From: Progne subis subis
Taxonomy: Eukaryota > Chordata > Aves > Passeriformes > Hirundinidae
Length of the DNA: 64,000 nt
Direction of reading: 5' to 3'
Assembly (NCBI GenBank): GCA_022316685.1
Contig: JAKJHU010000062.1
Location: forward strand, 558,001-622,000
In this document: positions 61,268 to 64,000 of the stretch, piece after piece
How the letters are laid out: every line of letters starts with the position of its first letter
How positions within the stretch are numbered: the stretch's first letter is position 1
Notes under the pieces: model-generated
The model's database searches: none
Told to the model about the DNA's origin: nothing
What the model saw: only the letters and a program-made list of their open reading frames with translations
Translations under genes and position numbers: made by a program

Positions 61268-64000
61268 CTAATAGAGTAAAAACGTGGTAAGTTTACACAA
61301 GTCAGAGAGAACAGTAAATAAAAAAAATCACATTAGCAAAGAAGGATATTTTTACAACGCTTCACAACACTTCAAAAATTCTGAACAATAACCATTTATT
61401 TTGAAACATATTTCTCATATCTCACCAAGGAAAAAAATAATTACAACTCCAAGTATTCAATAAAACCAGGTCTCTGGAAGAAAATACCAACAGACAGATG
61501 CTCCTGCAGATAAACACAATCAAGAGCAACAGGATCTGCTGTATTTGTGTTTGCACTCAGTATCTGTATCCACCAGATATGGAGACTGAACATTTTTAAA
61601 TAAAAAAAATTGCATTTTCTGGGCAGTAGTTATGAAGTAATTTACCCTCATAAGCAAATAATTTTATTCCTTGAGCATGAAAAAGTAAAAACTCTTAGTT
61701 GTAATGCAGTTTACATACTGGACGTTTTGTATTCTGGAATACCAGATACCTCTAGTTAGGGCCTTATATTCAATTCCTGATGAAGGAAGCTACCATTTCT
61801 CATAGGATTCAAAATCTATGGGTGTTTTGTGATTCCAGTGTACAGAACAATCACATGCACAATAGTGCATTAAGGGGAGCAGAACTTACTCATGCTGCTT
61901 TTCTCTCTCCTCTCATTGTGTTTATCTGTAACTGAGGGAATAAAAAAGCTCAATGAACTTGCCTTTCATTAGAATTTCCTCAACAGGTCTGTGGGTGAAG
62001 GGAGGTAAAGCCCTAATTTGTCACAGCAAAAGAAAGTTCCCAGGAACAGCACTGTTCTTAACACAGGTTTTCAGAAATGCAGGAAACTAATTGGATTTCG
62101 GTTTCTTGTTCTCTTTTGGAGAATAAACCCCCTCAACCTTCAAAAGATTTTATTTTCAAAATGAAAAAGCAGCCACGGGAGTTCTGCGTTCTTGCTCTAT
62201 AATAGATACATAACCCAGCTTTACCCAGACAAAGCTGCAAACCTCTCAGTGTCTGTGTGACTGACCCAGACCCACAAGGCCCAAGCCCCTAAACCTTCGG
62301 GGTCTGCCAGCCTCAGTTTTGAGATCCCCTCAAAGGCACAGAATTGGAATTTCTGAGATTTCTGGCTCTGCAACAGCTCCATAAGTGTGCCAGCATTCCC
62401 ATCAGTAACTGCAGGGCACTTGGCAAAGGTGTGTAACTGGGAACTTAGAGAAGGGGAAAAATACAAGGACTTGGGTTTGCAACCACACACTGTCTAGAGA
62501 AGGCTCCTTGGGAATCCAAAATATTTCTGAAGCAACATCTTTTGGAAATAAAACTGTTTTGTCAGAAAGTTTCCCAGGCCCTCCATGGATATATCTGGTT
62601 CAGACTGGAGCCACGAACCTCGGTATTAGCTCGAAAAAAATACATTTTACCATGCAAAGATGTTTATCCTATTCCTTTCCATTCTCAATGAGCAACTACT
62701 TTAACCCCTGCTTTTCTTCAAATTTACAGCCACTGGCAGTTAAGTACGATCTGAAATCCCATCAAAAGCACAAATTCCAACACACTCGAACACCTCACCG
62801 GCAGGTGGCAGACAAATCCCTGAAACAAACCCACCAGGACACATCCCCCTTGCACAGCACCACGCTGGAACGCCTCAAAAAATCAACTCCAGCAGGGGAA
62901 TTCAAAAGTGTGAACTGAATGCAAGAGCTATCAGACACTTTGTGCTTCCAACAACCTCCTCTCTCAAATATACAAATACAGTCCAACATCTTCTAAATAG
63001 AAATATCCACAAATCACGTCATGTGAAATGTAAGTGACAGGAAATAAAATACAGAAAAAAAAAACAAACCCCAACCCAAAATCTGCAGAACCTTCCAGCT
63101 CCTTTTTAAGAAATTTAAAGGAGTCATGGATGGGATAACAAAGATCCAAACACCTTATTCATGGTTTCATCCAGGTTTCGTGTAACACTTTTATACATCT
63201 GTGGACAGAACTCAGAAATCATCTCACTGGCGGCTAAAAAGCCACTACACTGGATGGATGATTCTGCTTAGATATCAGACTGAAAAAAGCCATCAAATAC
63301 AAAGCTGAAAAGTTCAATCATGCCAAAAAATATTAGCTAAATACAGCCAGAGTCACAGCTGTCTCAGTGACACATTTACATAATAAATTATTTAAAGTAA
63401 TGGAAATTAGCATCTTATTTAAGTTTTTTATTCACTGAAGATAAAGTACAACAGGACAAAAAGTCAAAAGATAACAACTATTCTACTTCAAGAAGTGGTA
63501 TTACCTCTCCAGAAACTGAAGAGCTGCCACACATAGTGCCTAAAGCAGGCAGATTGCTTGTGCAAGGTAGTTTACGTGATATATTCAGGCATCAGAGGTA
63601 ATTTGGGAGGTGGAAGATGGGAGGCAGTTAAGTACAAAGTTGAAATTACTCTACTAGAAGATGTTTTTAAACACTAAATTTGAGACCAATTATCATTTGT
63701 CCAGGGATTAGACTGGAATTTACATGCTTATGTATGCAACTCAAATTTAAAAAGAGGTAAACTTGCCATCAGTATTACACACAGAGCTGTTTTGTTAAGA
63801 CTTGGTACTCTTGAGTCAGTCTTACATCTACCCTATTTACATTATGGATAGATTTTACCTGTAGAGAGACTCTTGGTAACAGTTATTAAGATGTGACTTC
63901 ATCTGAGTTCACATGCAGGAACACGTACACTAAGAGTTTTAAGAAAACGAATTCCAAGTGTAAATATTTAAAGACACACCAGCAGCTTCAGGATGTTGAG
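61268..64000 (-). other. AEBP2: AEBP2 intron upstream of zinc finger 2 (incomplete)
   Basis: Runs off the window end. I looked for the finger-1 exon (expected to end near a Gly-Gly pair) and do not see it, so it lies beyond 64000. No repeats recognised. Confidence 0.85.

Noticed and set aside
62508..62918. 136-codon + strand ORF upstream of the zinc-finger-2 exon
   Set aside because: No zinc-binding pattern, no recognisable domain, and on the opposite strand to AEBP2.

Overview
This window looks like vertebrate, specifically bird and probably songbird (passerine), nuclear DNA. The evidence is the compact AT-rich intron and intergenic sequence, 3'-end fragments of the CR1 LINE family (for example the 3' tail ending in repeated ATTCTRTGAT units at 8.69-8.96 kb), and an LTR fragment resembling avian ERVL-type LTRs at 36.4-36.7 kb. 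There are no bacterial-style genes, operons, CRISPR arrays or tRNAs.

Only one gene is recognisable: AEBP2, on the minus strand, encoding a C2H2 zinc-finger accessory subunit of Polycomb repressive complex 2. Six consecutive coding exons are present, from the second zinc finger (61160-61267) to the stop codon (41804-41806). Their splice sites and phases join into one uninterrupted frame of 211 codons including the stop. The 5' exons (acidic/low-complexity N-terminus and first zinc finger) lie beyond position 64000. The probable 3' UTR runs from 41803 down to roughly 39.7 kb and carries two Pumilio-type motifs and candidate poly(A) signals; its end is not fixed.

Positions 1 to about 39.7 kb hold no gene that I can support. 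From vertebrate synteny (PLEKHA5 - AEBP2 - PDE3A in mammals, from memory) this is probably the interval downstream of AEBP2 toward PDE3A. It contains A-tracts, short microsatellites, scattered CR1 fragments, one LTR relic, an unexplained 47-bp sequence present twice 2.3 kb apart, and a few AT-rich blocks that may be conserved regulatory elements. Many ORFs of 60-246 codons occur, but none shows a domain, repeat, signal or exon structure that I recognise.

The most interesting observations are inside AEBP2. (1) A 97-bp exon-like segment (42055-42151) in the last intron fits the phase of the preceding exon. It shifts the final exon into a second open frame, predicting a C-terminus of 66 residues with a coiled-coil-like and then acidic character in place of the usual RTMPQKRLKR end. 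(2) A 110-bp exon-like segment (52140-52249) ends in the correct phase to splice into the exon after the zinc fingers. It would introduce a stop if inserted as a cassette after the third zinc finger, so it is either an alternative 5' exon of a finger-less form, a poison exon, or chance. Both need transcript or cross-species evidence.
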